Shown here: positions 8,195 to 15,963 of the stretch, one piece after another
Numbering within the stretch: the first letter of the stretch is position 1
How the letters are laid out: every line of letters begins with the position of its first letter
NCBI GenBank assembly: GCA_035934995.1
Contig: DASYXI010000014.1
Coordinates: forward strand, 1-64,000
Direction: 5' to 3'
DNA length: 64,000 bases
From: REEB95 sp035934995
Lineage (GTDB): Bacteria; Pseudomonadota; Alphaproteobacteria; ATCC43930; CGMCC-115725
Translations under genes and position numbers: made by a program
The notes under the pieces: generated by a model
The model's database searches: none
Seen by the model: only the letters and a program-made list of their open reading frames with translations
Told to the model about the DNA's origin: nothing

Positions 8195-8346
8195 AACAAC
8201 CCGTTATCGTTTTGGCGTCAATTGGCCGGCGGTTAAATATTTTTCAAAAACGATTGTAATACGGGCGCTGGCGCACGATTTGTTCTAATATCCGGCTTCC
8301 GAGCCGCACCCGGCCCGCCGCGATCCGACATCGCCAGGAGTATCCA

Positions 8347-8805
8347 ATGAAGCGTCTGCTCGCGGCCGCCCTCAAGGGCGATCCCGATGCCGAATACAAT
8401 CTTGGCGTCATGTACGACAACCGGATCGACGATCACGGCAACGCGGTCGATCCGACCGACGATAACGGCAATCCCATCGCCAGCAATCGTGCCGAGGCCA
8501 TGAAATGGCTGCTGCGGGCGGCCGAACACGGCCAGCCGCGGGCGCAGATGCGGCTGGCCGAGCTCTATGCCGCCGGGCCGGTCGTCCAGCGGAATTACGG
8601 CCGCTCCTGCCAGTGGTTCATCGTCGCGATGCACGGCCTCAACGGCTTCCACCGCCAGCGCGCGCAGGACGGCTACGACGGCGCCCGCTCGCAGTTGACG
8701 ACGACGGAAATCCGGGCCGCGGAACGCCGGGCGTGCGACTGGGAGCGCCGGCGCCGCGCGGCGAATCCGCCGCCGGCGCTCGCGCCGATCCGGGCGACGC
8801 GATGA
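8347..8805 (+). CDS. Sel1-like repeat protein
   Basis: A 152-residue cytosolic protein. Two Sel1/TPR-like helical pairs are visible: GDPDAEYNLGVMYDN at about residues 11-25, and AEAMKWLLRAAEHGQPRAQMRLAELYAAG at about 49-77. The insertion between them is Asp/Asn-rich. The C-terminal third is basic (ERRACDWERRRRAA) and unlike the repeats. Such proteins usually serve as protein-binding scaffolds; no target can be named. A CAGGAG site precedes the ATG. It overlaps the next small gene by the ATGA pattern. Confidence 0.75.
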   Translation: MKRLLAAALKGDPDAEYNLGVMYDNRIDDHGNAVDPTDDNGNPIASNRAEAMKWLLRAAEHGQPRAQMRLAELYAAGPVVQRNYGRSCQWFIVAMHGLNGFHRQRAQDGYDGARSQLTTTEIRAAERRACDWERRRRAANPPPALAPIRATR

Positions 8806-8903
8806 CGCCGGAACGATTCCAGACTCTGGCGAGCGGCCTAATGATGGCGGCGTTGGTGGTCGTTGTGGTGGTTACGGTCGTCGTCTTCGGCGCTTTCCGT
8901 TGA
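8802..8903 (+). CDS. Small single-helix membrane protein (33 aa)
   Basis: A 33-residue frame with one hydrophobic helix (LMMAALVVVVVVTVVVFGAF) after a short polar N-terminus. Its start overlaps the stop of the Sel1-like gene (ATGA), and the cold-shock gene follows after 8 bp. That spacing is the main argument that it is translated. No family was recognised. Confidence 0.5.
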   Translation: MTPERFQTLASGLMMAALVVVVVVTVVVFGAFR

Positions 8904-8911
8904 GGGACACC

Positions 8912-9115
8912 ATGATCGGCACCGTGACATCATTCAGCGAGAAAAAGCGCTACGGCTTCATCAAGCCCGAAGACGGCGGCGCGGCGGTCTTCGTCCATAT
9001 CTCGGCGGTCGAGCGGGCGGGGATGAAAGTGCTCACCGTCGGACAACGTCTCGTCTACGAGGTGACGTTCGATGAGGGCGAGCGGTCGATGACCATCATC
9101 GGGTCGGCACCCTGA
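8912..9115 (+). CDS. Cold-shock domain protein
   Basis: A 67-residue single cold-shock domain protein that binds single-stranded RNA or DNA. RNP1 (YGFIKPEDG) and RNP2 (VFVHISAV) are present. The usual lysine/tryptophan start (G-x-V-K-W-F) is changed to GTVTSFSEKKRYGF, so the tryptophan that normally stacks on bases is missing. Start 8912 is chosen over an upstream TTG because GAGGGA lies 4 bases before it. It is one of a tight plus-strand series from 8347 to 9333. Confidence 0.85.
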   Translation: MIGTVTSFSEKKRYGFIKPEDGGAAVFVHISAVERAGMKVLTVGQRLVYEVTFDEGERSMTIIGSAP

Positions 9116-9141
9116 CGGGCGCGCGAAGACAGGAGGCAGGC

Positions 9142-9333
9142 ATGGAACGGGAAACCGCGATCGATCGCCAGGCGCGGGAGACGATCAAAGCATACGGGCG
9201 CAGTGCCAGAATCATCGCCGACCAGCGCGCGGCGAGCTACATCGCCACCGGCGATCTTGGCCAGTCGCGTGCCTGGCTCGAGACTGCGGCGGCGATCCGC
9301 AAACTCGACGCGCGCCCGACGCGGCCAGGCTAA
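9142..9333 (+). CDS. Small hypothetical protein
   Basis: A 63-residue, mostly helical, charged protein (ETAIDRQARETIKAYGRSARIIADQRAASYIATGDL). A strong ribosome site (AGGAGGCAGG) precedes the ATG, which supports expression. It is the last gene of the series that starts with the Sel1-like gene and meets the YciI-like gene tail to tail with a 4-bp overlap. No known family was recognised. Confidence 0.6.
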   Translation: MERETAIDRQARETIKAYGRSARIIADQRAASYIATGDLGQSRAWLETAAAIRKLDARPTRPG

Positions 9334-9647
9334 TCCCCTTCCGGCGTCTTGGGCGCGTTGTCGGGATACCACTGGCCCTTGCGCATCCGGCTGATCTTGA
9401 TTGAACGATAAAGTCCGGCGTTGCGGAACGGCTCGGCCGTTACGAACGCCTCGGCGGCGGCGCGGTCCTTGACGTTGATCACCGAGACGCTGCCGACGCG
9501 CTTGCCGGAATCGTCGGTCAGCAGCGCGCCGGCCAGAACGATCGCATGCTTATGCCGGTCGAGATAGGCGAGATGCTCCGGCGTTTTCGCCTGACGGATG
9601 GCGGCCGCGCCGTCCTCGCGGTCTTCGCCGTAGATGATGAACAGCAT
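9330..9647 (-). CDS. YciI-like protein
   Basis: A 105-residue protein of the YciI superfamily (ferredoxin-like fold, dimeric). Typical signs are the N-terminal strand MLFIIYGED, the H-x-x-YL-type segment (PEHLAYLDRHKHAIVLAGALL), and the closing portion VSVINVKDRAAAEAFVTAEPFRNAGLY. Members include dehalogenase-like and regulator-like proteins; the substrate here is unknown. Size is standard. It lies just downstream of the MazEF-like pair on the same strand, separated by 34 bp. Confidence 0.85.
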   Translation of the reverse strand: MLFIIYGEDREDGAAAIRQAKTPEHLAYLDRHKHAIVLAGALLTDDSGKRVGSVSVINVKDRAAAEAFVTAEPFRNAGLYRSIKISRMRKGQWYPDNAPKTPEGD

Positions 9648-9681
9648 CGTGACCCGATCTCCTTTTCCTTTGGACCAAGTC

Positions 9682-10020
9682 TCAGATGAGCGCGCCGCTA
9701 AGGTCGAGAAAGCGAACGATCGCTCGATTCAGCCGAACCAAATCATCGGGCGCCAGAATGCCGACGCGCGTTCCAATTTTTGTTTTTGGAACGGTGGCGA
9801 TCTTATCCACCATCAACCTTGCGGGTGCGCGCAAGCCATTGTCGCCGCTCGGCTCGACCAGGATGCGAAAGATCGGTGCTTCGGTAGGGTCGGTCGTGAA
9901 TCCGCAAATCGTGATCGATTCCAGCGCATCGAAGCGGTCGTTTTGAACGATCACGGCAGGCCGCGGTTTACCGGCGTAGTTCGAGCCGCCCGCGACCGTC
10001 CAGATTTCGCCGCGCCTCAA
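9682..10020 (-). CDS. MazF/PemK-family toxin
   Basis: A 112-residue endoribonuclease toxin of the type II MazF/PemK family. The N-terminal RRGEIWTVAGGSNYAGKPRPAVIVQND holds the conserved GEIW and KPRPAVIVQ motifs. The middle (GLRAPARLMVDKIATVPKTKIGTRVGIL) is the usual sheet with the DKI-T signature. The gene overlaps its upstream partner by 4 bp (ATGA), the standard antitoxin-toxin arrangement. Cleavage specificity cannot be read from sequence. Confidence 0.9.
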   Translation of the reverse strand: MRRGEIWTVAGGSNYAGKPRPAVIVQNDRFDALESITICGFTTDPTEAPIFRILVEPSGDNGLRAPARLMVDKIATVPKTKIGTRVGILAPDDLVRLNRAIVRFLDLSGALI

Positions 10021-10418
10021 CCGCCGCCCCAGTCCGAGATCGCATCGATGAATGCCTGGTCTTCCCTGGCATGCGGACTTTGCGCGACCGCCAGCGACTG
10101 GCGACGTGCCTCGGCGGCAAATGCCGCCGAATTTTCATAGTCGATTCCGAGCACATCGCACGCCAGTCGCTGTTTGTCCTCCGGCACCTCGCGCAACAGC
10201 GTTTCGTAGAGGTCTTTCGGCAGGATGAACCACGTCGGCATCCCGTGCGATACGGGGTTGCCCTTGTCGCCGGGGTCGTCTTTCCAGTTCCAACGAATTG
10301 CCAACCGCGCGCCGCCATCCCATCGGCCGAGCGCAAGCGACCATTCCTCCTCGTTGCGCAAAACGCTGACGAGGCTCCAGCGGTCCCTCGGCGATACAAC
10401 CGTAACCGGGTCGACCAT
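10017..10418 (-). CDS. Probable antitoxin of the MazF-like toxin, chimeric: unusual N-terminal domain plus MazE-type tail
   Basis: A 133-residue protein directly upstream of, and overlapping, the mazF-like gene. Residues 99-130 (AFAAEARRQSLAVAQSPHA..., then EDQAFIDAISD) look like the toxin-binding tail of DUF3018-type MazE antitoxins. Residues 1-80 do not look like the usual short DNA-binding segment. They contain WSLALGRWDGGARLAIRWNW and PTWFILPKDLYETLL, a compact domain I do not recognise by name. Start 10418 is chosen over the upstream in-frame ATGs because GGAGGG lies 3 bases before it. The antitoxin role is inferred from position and the tail. Confidence 0.6.
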   Translation of the reverse strand: MVDPVTVVSPRDRWSLVSVLRNEEEWSLALGRWDGGARLAIRWNWKDDPGDKGNPVSHGMPTWFILPKDLYETLLREVPEDKQRLACDVLGIDYENSAAFAAEARRQSLAVAQSPHAREDQAFIDAISDWGGG

Positions 10419-10438
10419 GTATCCCTCCATATGCATTG

Positions 10439-10468
10439 ATACATACTCCTGTATATGGAAGGGGTCAA
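10439..10468 (-). promoter_or_regulatory. Candidate promoter and operator of the MazEF-like operon
   Basis: On the minus strand TTGACC (plus 10463-10468) and TATGTA (plus 10440-10445) are 17 bases apart, about 25 bp before the antitoxin start. The -10 match is weak. An inverted repeat ATACA-N6-TGTAT (10439-10454) overlaps this -10, which would suit autoregulation by the toxin-antitoxin complex. Confidence 0.4.
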
Positions 10469-10482
10469 GTGGCCGACAGCCC

Positions 10483-10538
10483 TTGACATTCTATACTCGT
10501 ACGCATACGTACGCTATATACGTATATATGTGCGTACG
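10483..10538 (+). promoter_or_regulatory. Palindrome-rich promoter region of the following gene
   Basis: A TTGACA box at 10483-10488 is followed by a dense set of palindromes: an 8-bp inverted repeat CGTACGCA/TGCGTACG (10498-10505 and 10531-10538), TACGTA at 10506-10511, and a perfect 14-bp palindrome TATATACGTATATA at 10515-10528. A TATACT at 10492 is another possible -10. The layout suggests operators for a dimeric repressor around the transcription start. Confidence 0.45.
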
Positions 10539-10556
10539 ATCGACAAGAGGCAAACC

Positions 10557-11156
10557 ATGGCCAGTCTCGCCCAAATCGCGGCCAACCGGCGAAATGCCGC
10601 CAAGAGCACCGGCCCCAAGACGGCGGAGGGCAAAGGCGTTGCCAGCCGCAATGCGCTGCGCCATGGCCTGACCGCCAAGCAGGTCGTGCTGTTCGACGAA
10701 GCGCCGAAAGACTTCGCAGCATTCCATGCCGAGCTGCATGCGGCTCTCGACCCGGCGGATGCATTCGAGGAGGCGTTGGCGGAGCGCATCGCATCCTGTG
10801 CGTGGCGTTTGCGGCGGGTTGGCTGGATCGAGGCGGCGTTGCTCAACAACGCCTCCAGCCATGTCGGAACGAGCGCCGCTTACGGGACCGAAGTCGGTGT
10901 GGGGTTTTCCCGCGTGGCGCCAGAGATGGCGGTTCTGTCGCGCTACGAGTCGACGCTCGATCGCGCCCTGCGCCAGGCCGAGATGCAACTCGAGCGCCGG
11001 CAGGCACGCCGCCGCGGCGAGGCGGTGCCGCCGCCGGTCGCGGTCGCGATTACCGGTCTCGACTTTGCGACGGATGGCGGCGAAGAAATTAAAATTTGCG
11101 AAACGAAGCCAATTTGCGAGCCGGATCCGGTAAGCGACAAGGCGGGGGCGATGTGA
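10557..11156 (+). CDS. Hypothetical protein of the 'RNALRHGLTA' repeat family
   Basis: A 199-residue protein. The N-terminal 35 residues (ANRRNAAKSTGPKTAEGKGV, then SRNALRHGLTAKQ) are a widely repeated signature seen in many copies in alphaproteobacterial, planctomycete and acidobacterial genomes; its function is not known to me. The middle is helical and rich in Arg/Glu (ESTLDRALRQAEMQLERRQARRR). The end KICETKPICE is also typical of the family. An AGAGG site precedes ATG 10557. The many-copy habit suggests a link to mobile DNA, but nothing in the sequence proves it. Confidence 0.7.
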   Translation: MASLAQIAANRRNAAKSTGPKTAEGKGVASRNALRHGLTAKQVVLFDEAPKDFAAFHAELHAALDPADAFEEALAERIASCAWRLRRVGWIEAALLNNASSHVGTSAAYGTEVGVGFSRVAPEMAVLSRYESTLDRALRQAEMQLERRQARRRGEAVPPPVAVAITGLDFATDGGEEIKICETKPICEPDPVSDKAGAM

Positions 11157-11170
11157 CGTGTGCCTCAATC

Positions 11171-11242
11171 GTCATGGCCGGGCTCGACCCGGCCATCCAC
11201 GTCTTGAAGACGTGGATGCCCGGCACTTCGGCCGGGCATGAC
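11171..11242. repeat. Palindromic intergenic repeat, copy 2
   Basis: A 72-bp element starting GTCATGGCCGGGCTCG and ending GGCCGGGCATGAC, with the central inverted GACGTGGATG/CATCCACGTC. It matches the reverse complement of 4321-4391 apart from the loops. It lies between the accessory insert and dnaE. Confidence 0.85.
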
Positions 11243-11321
11243 ACATAAATGTATATGGAATCGCCGGGATAAATGTACGGCCCAGCTTTGACCGCCGTGC
11301 GCGTTGTGCCAAGCTGACGCC

Positions 11322-14300
11322 ATGGCGCACGCCGATTTCGTTCATCTGCGGGTTCACTCGGCCTATTCGCTGTCGTCCGGCGCCATCAAGATCAAGGATT
11401 TGGTCGCGCTCTGCCGCCGTCATGCCATGCCAGCGGCGGCGATCGCCGACTCGGGGAATCTCTTCGGCGCGCTCGAGTTCGCCATGGCGGCAAGCGAGGC
11501 GGGCGTGCAGCCCATCATCGGCTGCGAGCTCGGCATCCGGCGCAGCGAGGGCGAGGGCGGCAACCGCGCCGCGCGCATCGGTCCGCCGCTGCCGCCCGAT
11601 TCGGTGGTGCTGTTGGTGCAAAGCGAGGCGGGCTACCGCAACATCCTCAAGCTGGTGAGCCGGTCGCACCTCGAAAGCGCACCCGCCGAAGGGCCGCAGC
11701 TCGACCTCGCCGCGCTTGAGGGTCACACCGATGGTCTGATTTGTCTCACCGGCGGTCCCAAAGGGCCGGTCGGGCGGCTCATCGGCGAGGGCCAGGCATC
11801 CGCGGCCGACGCGATCTTGACGCGGCTCGCCGCGCTTTTCCCCGGCCGACTTTATGTCGAGCTCCAGCGCCACAACACGGCGATCGAGGAGCGCATCGAT
11901 GCCGCGCTGATTGAATTGGCGCTGGCGCGCAATTTGCCCCTCGTCGCGACGAATGACGTTCATTTTGCCGAACGCGACGATTACGAAGCGCACGACGTGC
12001 TGCTGTGCATCGCGCAAGGCACGACGATCGCCGACGGCAACCGCAAGCGGCTGACGCGCGAGCATTATTTCAAGTCGGCGAACGAAATGCGCATCGCCTT
12101 CGCCGACGTGCCGGAGGCCTGCGACAACACGCTGGTGATCGCGCAGCGCTGCGCCTTCATGCCCGAGCCGCGTCAGCCCATCCTGCCGCCGTTCAAAAGC
12201 GCATCGGGCCGCGACGAGGCCGCGGAGCTGCAAGAGGCCGCCGCCGCGGGCCTGGAACGCCGCTTGGCGCGGGCGCTGCCGGCCGATCTCGGCGCGCCGC
12301 AACGCGATGCAGCGGCGGCGCCTTATCGCGAGCGGCTGGCTTTTGAACTCGACATCATCGTGAAGATGGGATTCGCCGGCTATTTCCTGATCGTCGCCGA
12401 ATTCATCCAGTGGGCGAAGGCGCAGAACATCCCGGTCGGGCCCGGGCGCGGTTCGGGCGCCGGCTCGCTGGTCGCCTGGTCGCTCACCATCACCGACCTC
12501 GATCCGCTGCGCCTTGGCCTCGTGTTCGAGCGGTTTCTCAATCCCGAACGCGTGTCGATGCCGGACTTCGACATCGATTTCTGTCAGGACCGGCGCGACG
12601 AGGTCATCCGCCACGTCCAAGAGCGGTACGGCAGCGACCGCGTGGCGCAGATCATCACCTTCGGCAAGCTCCAGGCGCGCGCGGTGCTGCGCGACGTCGG
12701 CCGCGTTCTCGGCATGCCCTACGGCCAGGTCGATCGCATCTGCAAAATGGTGCCGAACAATCCGGCGGCGCCGGTGACCTTGCAGCAGGCGATCGACGGC
12801 GAGCCGATGTTGCAACAGATGCGCGACGACGATCCGCAGGTGGCGCACCTAATCGAGATTGCGTTGCAGCTCGAAGGGCTCTACCGCCACGCGTCGACGC
12901 ACGCCGCCGGCGTGGTGATCGGCGATCGGCCGCTCGATGAATTGGTTCCCATGTACCGCGATCCGCGCTCGTCCATGCCGGTGACCCAGTTCAGCATGAA
13001 ATACGTCGAGGCCGCCGGGCTGGTGAAGTTCGACTTCCTCGGCCTCAAGACGCTGACCGTGCTGGCCAAGGCGCGCGATCTGCTGGTCGCGCGCGGCGTG
13101 CCGATCGATTTGAGCAATCTGCCGCTCGACGACAGCAAGACCTACCGGTTATTGGCTCACGGCGAGACCGTCGGCGTGTTCCAGCTCGAAGGCGCGGGCA
13201 TGCGCGACGTGCTGAAGAAGCTCGACGCCGACCGCTTCGAAGACATCATCGCGGTCAACGCGCTCTATCGGCCCGGTCCGATGGAAAACATCCCGCGCTA
13301 TATCGCGGTGAAGCACGGCAATGAGCGGCCGGAATACATGCATCCCGATCTCGAGCCGATCCTCGAGGAAACCCAAGGCATCATCATCTATCAGGAACAG
13401 GTGATGGAGATTGCCAAGGTGCTGTCGGGATATTCGCTCGGCAGCGCCGATCTGCTCCGCCGCGCCATGGGCAAGAAAATCAAGTCCGAGATGGAGGCGC
13501 AGCGCAAACAGTTCATCGACGGCGCCAAGGCGCACGGCGTCAACGACCGCCTCGCCGAATATATCTTCGAGCAGGTGGCGAAGTTCGCCGGCTACGGCTT
13601 CAACAAATCGCACGCCGCCGCTTATGCGCTGGTCGGCTATCAGACAGCGTATCTGAAGGCCAACTATCCGGTCGAGTTCATGGCGGCGTCGATGACGCTC
13701 GACCTCGGCAACACCGACAAGCTCAATGTCTTCCGGCAGGAATGCGACCGGCTCGGCATCAAGCTGCTGCCGCCCGACATCAACCGGTCCGACGTCGAGT
13801 TCGCCGTCGAGGCGGCAGGCGGCGCGATCCGCTATGCGCTCGCGGCGGTTAAGGGCGTGGGATCGGGCGCGATGCGCCAAGTGGTCGCCGAGCGCGCGGC
13901 GCACGGTCCGTTCAAGAACCTGTTCGATTTCGCCGCGCGCATCGATCCCAAGCATTTCAACAAGCGGCAGTTCGAAAGCCTGGTGAAGGCCGGCGCCTTC
14001 GACGCCATCGCGCCCAACCGGGCGCAGGCCTTTGCCGCGATCGAGTTGTTGCTGCGTCACGCCAACGCCTCCGCCAACGAGCGCGTCAGCCAGCAGGTCA
14101 ATCTGTTCGGCGGCGCTTCGGGTCCGGCCGCCGGCCCGGCGCTGCCGGCGATCATCGATTGGCCGCTGGCCGAGCGTCTGCAAAAGGAGTTCGAGGCGAT
14201 CGGCTTCTATCTCTCGAGCCATCCGCTCAGCCCCTACGGCAAAAGCCTGGCGCGCCTCGGCGTGCTGCGTTTTGCCGACCTCGCCCGCAGGCCCGCCGGC

Positions 14301-14789
14301 GCAGAGACGCGCGTCAAGCTCGCCGGCGTCGTCATCGGCAGCAAGGAACGCACTTCGGCGCGCGGCAACCGCTTCGCCTTTCTCCAGATCTCCGACATGA
14401 GCGGCATCTACGAGGTGATGGCGTTCTCGGAAGTGCTGCGCGACAGCCGCGCGCTGCTGGATTCCGGCCAGCCGTTGCTGGTCACCGCCGATGTCCGGGT
14501 CGAAGGCGACACATTCCGGTTGACGGCACAGCGGATCGAGGCGCTCGACAAAGTCGCCGCCGGCGCCGCGGCCGGCTTGCGGTTGGTGTTGGAGCGCGAA
14601 GACGCGCTGCCCGGCGTGCGCAAGGCGGTCGCGGCCGAAAGCGGCGGGCGGGGACGGGTGAGCGTGGTGGTGGCCTTGGACGACGCGCGGGAAGTCGAAA
14701 TTGCCCTGCCGGGCGGCTTCAAGGTAACGCCGCGCTTGGCCGCCGCGCTGCAAACCGTGTCCGGCATCCGCGAAGTGGCGGAAATCTAG
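11322..14789 (+). CDS. dnaE: DNA polymerase III subunit alpha
   Basis: A 1155-residue replicative polymerase. The N-terminal PHP domain starts FVHLRVHSAYSL with metal-binding-type histidines at residues 8 and 12. The polymerase active site PDFDIDFC is at residues 414-421 (catalytic Asp416 and Asp418). The palm/finger segments PVGPGRGSGAGSLVAW and GYGFNKSHAAAYA are intact, followed by helix-hairpin-helix and OB-fold regions (residues about 860-1080). Start 11322 (MAHADFVHLRVHSAYS) is chosen because family members begin a few residues before the PHP motif. In many alphaproteobacteria dnaE directly follows lolD; here about 3.5 kb separates them. Confidence 0.97.
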   Translation: MAHADFVHLRVHSAYSLSSGAIKIKDLVALCRRHAMPAAAIADSGNLFGALEFAMAASEAGVQPIIGCELGIRRSEGEGGNRAARIGPPLPPDSVVLLVQSEAGYRNILKLVSRSHLESAPAEGPQLDLAALEGHTDGLICLTGGPKGPVGRLIGEGQASAADAILTRLAALFPGRLYVELQRHNTAIEERIDAALIELALARNLPLVATNDVHFAERDDYEAHDVLLCIAQGTTIADGNRKRLTREHYFKSANEMRIAFADVPEACDNTLVIAQRCAFMPEPRQPILPPFKSASGRDEAAELQEAAAAGLERRLARALPADLGAPQRDAAAAPYRERLAFELDIIVKMGFAGYFLIVAEFIQWAKAQNIPVGPGRGSGAGSLVAWSLTITDLDPLRLGLVFERFLNPERVSMPDFDIDFCQDRRDEVIRHVQERYGSDRVAQIITFGKLQARAVLRDVGRVLGMPYGQVDRICKMVPNNPAAPVTLQQAIDGEPMLQQMRDDDPQVAHLIEIALQLEGLYRHASTHAAGVVIGDRPLDELVPMYRDPRSSMPVTQFSMKYVEAAGLVKFDFLGLKTLTVLAKARDLLVARGVPIDLSNLPLDDSKTYRLLAHGETVGVFQLEGAGMRDVLKKLDADRFEDIIAVNALYRPGPMENIPRYIAVKHGNERPEYMHPDLEPILEETQGIIIYQEQVMEIAKVLSGYSLGSADLLRRAMGKKIKSEMEAQRKQFIDGAKAHGVNDRLAEYIFEQVAKFAGYGFNKSHAAAYALVGYQTAYLKANYPVEFMAASMTLDLGNTDKLNVFRQECDRLGIKLLPPDINRSDVEFAVEAAGGAIRYALAAVKGVGSGAMRQVVAERAAHGPFKNLFDFAARIDPKHFNKRQFESLVKAGAFDAIAPNRAQAFAAIELLLRHANASANERVSQQVNLFGGASGPAAGPALPAIIDWPLAERLQKEFEAIGFYLSSHPLSPYGKSLARLGVLRFADLARRPAGAETRVKLAGVVIGSKERTSARGNRFAFLQISDMSGIYEVMAFSEVLRDSRALLDSGQPLLVTADVRVEGDTFRLTAQRIEALDKVAAGAAAGLRLVLEREDALPGVRKAVAAESGGRGRVSVVVALDDAREVEIALPGGFKVTPRLAAALQTVSGIREVAEI

Positions 14790-14857
14790 GCGGCGCGCCG
14801 CCGCTGCCGTCGGTGCGTTTGACGCGCCACCGCCGCGAACGGCAAGGCGGCCGACGG

Positions 14858-14865
14858 AAGATTAA
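14858..14865. repeat. Target-site duplication, left copy
   Basis: AAGATTAA, identical to 16984-16991 on the other side of the IS1595 element. Eight bases is the usual duplication length for this family. Confidence 0.93.
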
Positions 14866-14889
14866 GGCAATTATCACCTTGACTCAGCA
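14866..14889 (+). repeat. IS1595 left terminal inverted repeat
   Basis: GGCAATTATCACC followed by TTGACTCAGCA. It matches the reverse complement of 16960-16983 at 23 of 24 positions. Confidence 0.93.
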
Positions 14890-14936
14890 CGAATCGAAGG
14901 ATAGCCCTAAGGGGCATTGCGAACGTCGCGCTGAGG

Positions 14937-15563
14937 TTACGCCCGAGATGGTTGATGTCGGCGTTGCCGAGCTCGAGAATTCTTCAGGCTCTTACCCGGA
15001 CTATTTGATTGTTGAGCGGGTTTATATTGCCATGGCGCGTCAGCTTGCTGCTGGAAAGTCGCCAAAAGATTCTGGGCGCTTGCCGCATCGACCACGAGCA
15101 AAAAGAGGGAATAGATGATCTTCCGTAGGTCATGCGTCATTTGGTCAAGAATTTTGTCTGAAATTGGGTGTTTTTTCATGCGGCCTTCCGTGAGCGCCAG
15201 GAAGGCATTTGTAATTTGCCAAGAGCCGTCCCCGACCGGCTGAACGCCGAAGTGAATGAGGTCATTGCGGACGGAATTGATTGAGGCGAGATGGACAAAA
15301 AGTTCGTCTGTTGTGTCCTTCTTTGATTTTTCCCATTTCTCGACTTCAGATATTCGTTTGATTAAACCCATTGCAGCATCGGCCCTCACCCCGGAGAACA
15401 CCGCGCGCCCGATATTGGGAGATACATTCGCATAATGCCAAAGCGCCAATTGCATCGCGGATTCAAGGCTGGCGAATTCGGTCACGAAGCGGCCGAGGGA
15501 TTGCCAATAGGCACGCACTTCGGGCCGAAGCGATAGGTCTTGAGTGTTTTGCCACGGATCCAT
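14937..15563 (-). CDS. IS1595 passenger gene, hypothetical protein
   Basis: A 208-residue, mostly helical protein of unknown function. The N-terminal half (YWQSLGRFVTEFASLESAMQLALWHYANV, then ARAVFSGVRADAA-like text) resembles hypothetical proteins often carried by alphaproteobacterial mobile elements. The C-terminus is basic (KSLKNSRARQRRHQPSR). The ribosome site GGAGGA precedes the ATG. The start lies only 14 bp from the divergent gene at 15578, so each promoter must lie within the other gene or be very compact. It is not needed for transposition as far as the family is known. Confidence 0.7.
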   Translation of the reverse strand: MDPWQNTQDLSLRPEVRAYWQSLGRFVTEFASLESAMQLALWHYANVSPNIGRAVFSGVRADAAMGLIKRISEVEKWEKSKKDTTDELFVHLASINSVRNDLIHFGVQPVGDGSWQITNAFLALTEGRMKKHPISDKILDQMTHDLRKIIYSLFLLVVDAASAQNLLATFQQQADAPWQYKPAQQSNSPGKSLKNSRARQRRHQPSRA

Positions 15564-15577
15564 GTTAGGATTCCTCC

Positions 15578-15760
15578 ATGCCTAAGACTTCCAAGAAACC
15601 CGCTAAAGAAATCGAATTAGAGCCCGACGCGTGGCAGCGCTTCGAGCGCCTTATTGTGAAAGCGGCGAAGACGCCACCGCAGCATCGCTCACCTAAAACG
15701 GCTAAAGTTTCCCGCCACAAAGGCGGAGGGAAACGTGCCGCTAAAGACCATAAGCATTGA
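15578..15760 (+). CDS. IS1595 passenger gene, small antitoxin-like protein
   Basis: A 60-residue basic protein. The core EPDAWQRFERLIVKAAKTPPQHR matches a small-protein pattern (D-A-W-x-R-F-x-R ... PPQHR) found in many alphaproteobacteria, often near mobile or toxin-antitoxin genes. The tail is very basic (KVSRHKGGGKRAAKDHKH). The last 26 bases overlap the next gene in another frame. Function unknown; an antitoxin role is only a guess. Confidence 0.6.
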   Translation: MPKTSKKPAKEIELEPDAWQRFERLIVKAAKTPPQHRSPKTAKVSRHKGGGKRAAKDHKH

Positions 15761-15929
15761 TGAGCTTGATAATTTCAAGATCGACACCGAGACACGACGA
15801 CTGTTCTGGTACGAAAGGGAAATCGTGACGACAATGCGCCTGCCGTGGTGGGTCAATATCTCCGCGATAGCGACTGGTATAGGCACATTAGGGCTTTTCC
15901 TGCTTACTCTTTTCGACAAGCTGAAATAG
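15735..15929 (+). CDS. IS1595 passenger gene, small membrane protein
   Basis: A 64-residue protein with a polar N-terminal half (ISIDELDNFKIDTETRRLFWYEREIVT) and one C-terminal membrane helix (VNISAIATGIGTLGLFLLTLF). GTG at 15735 is chosen as start because GGAGGG lies 4 bases before it. It overlaps the preceding small gene by 26 bp, so the two are probably coupled. Similar 'D-x-L-D-x-x-x-I-D ... R-L-F/Y-W' plus one-helix proteins accompany mobile elements elsewhere; the role is unknown. Confidence 0.6.
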   Translation: MPLKTISIDELDNFKIDTETRRLFWYEREIVTTMRLPWWVNISAIATGIGTLGLFLLTLFDKLK

Positions 15930-15963
15930 CAACGCGCGGAATTTCCTGCGCGTAAGCGCTGGC

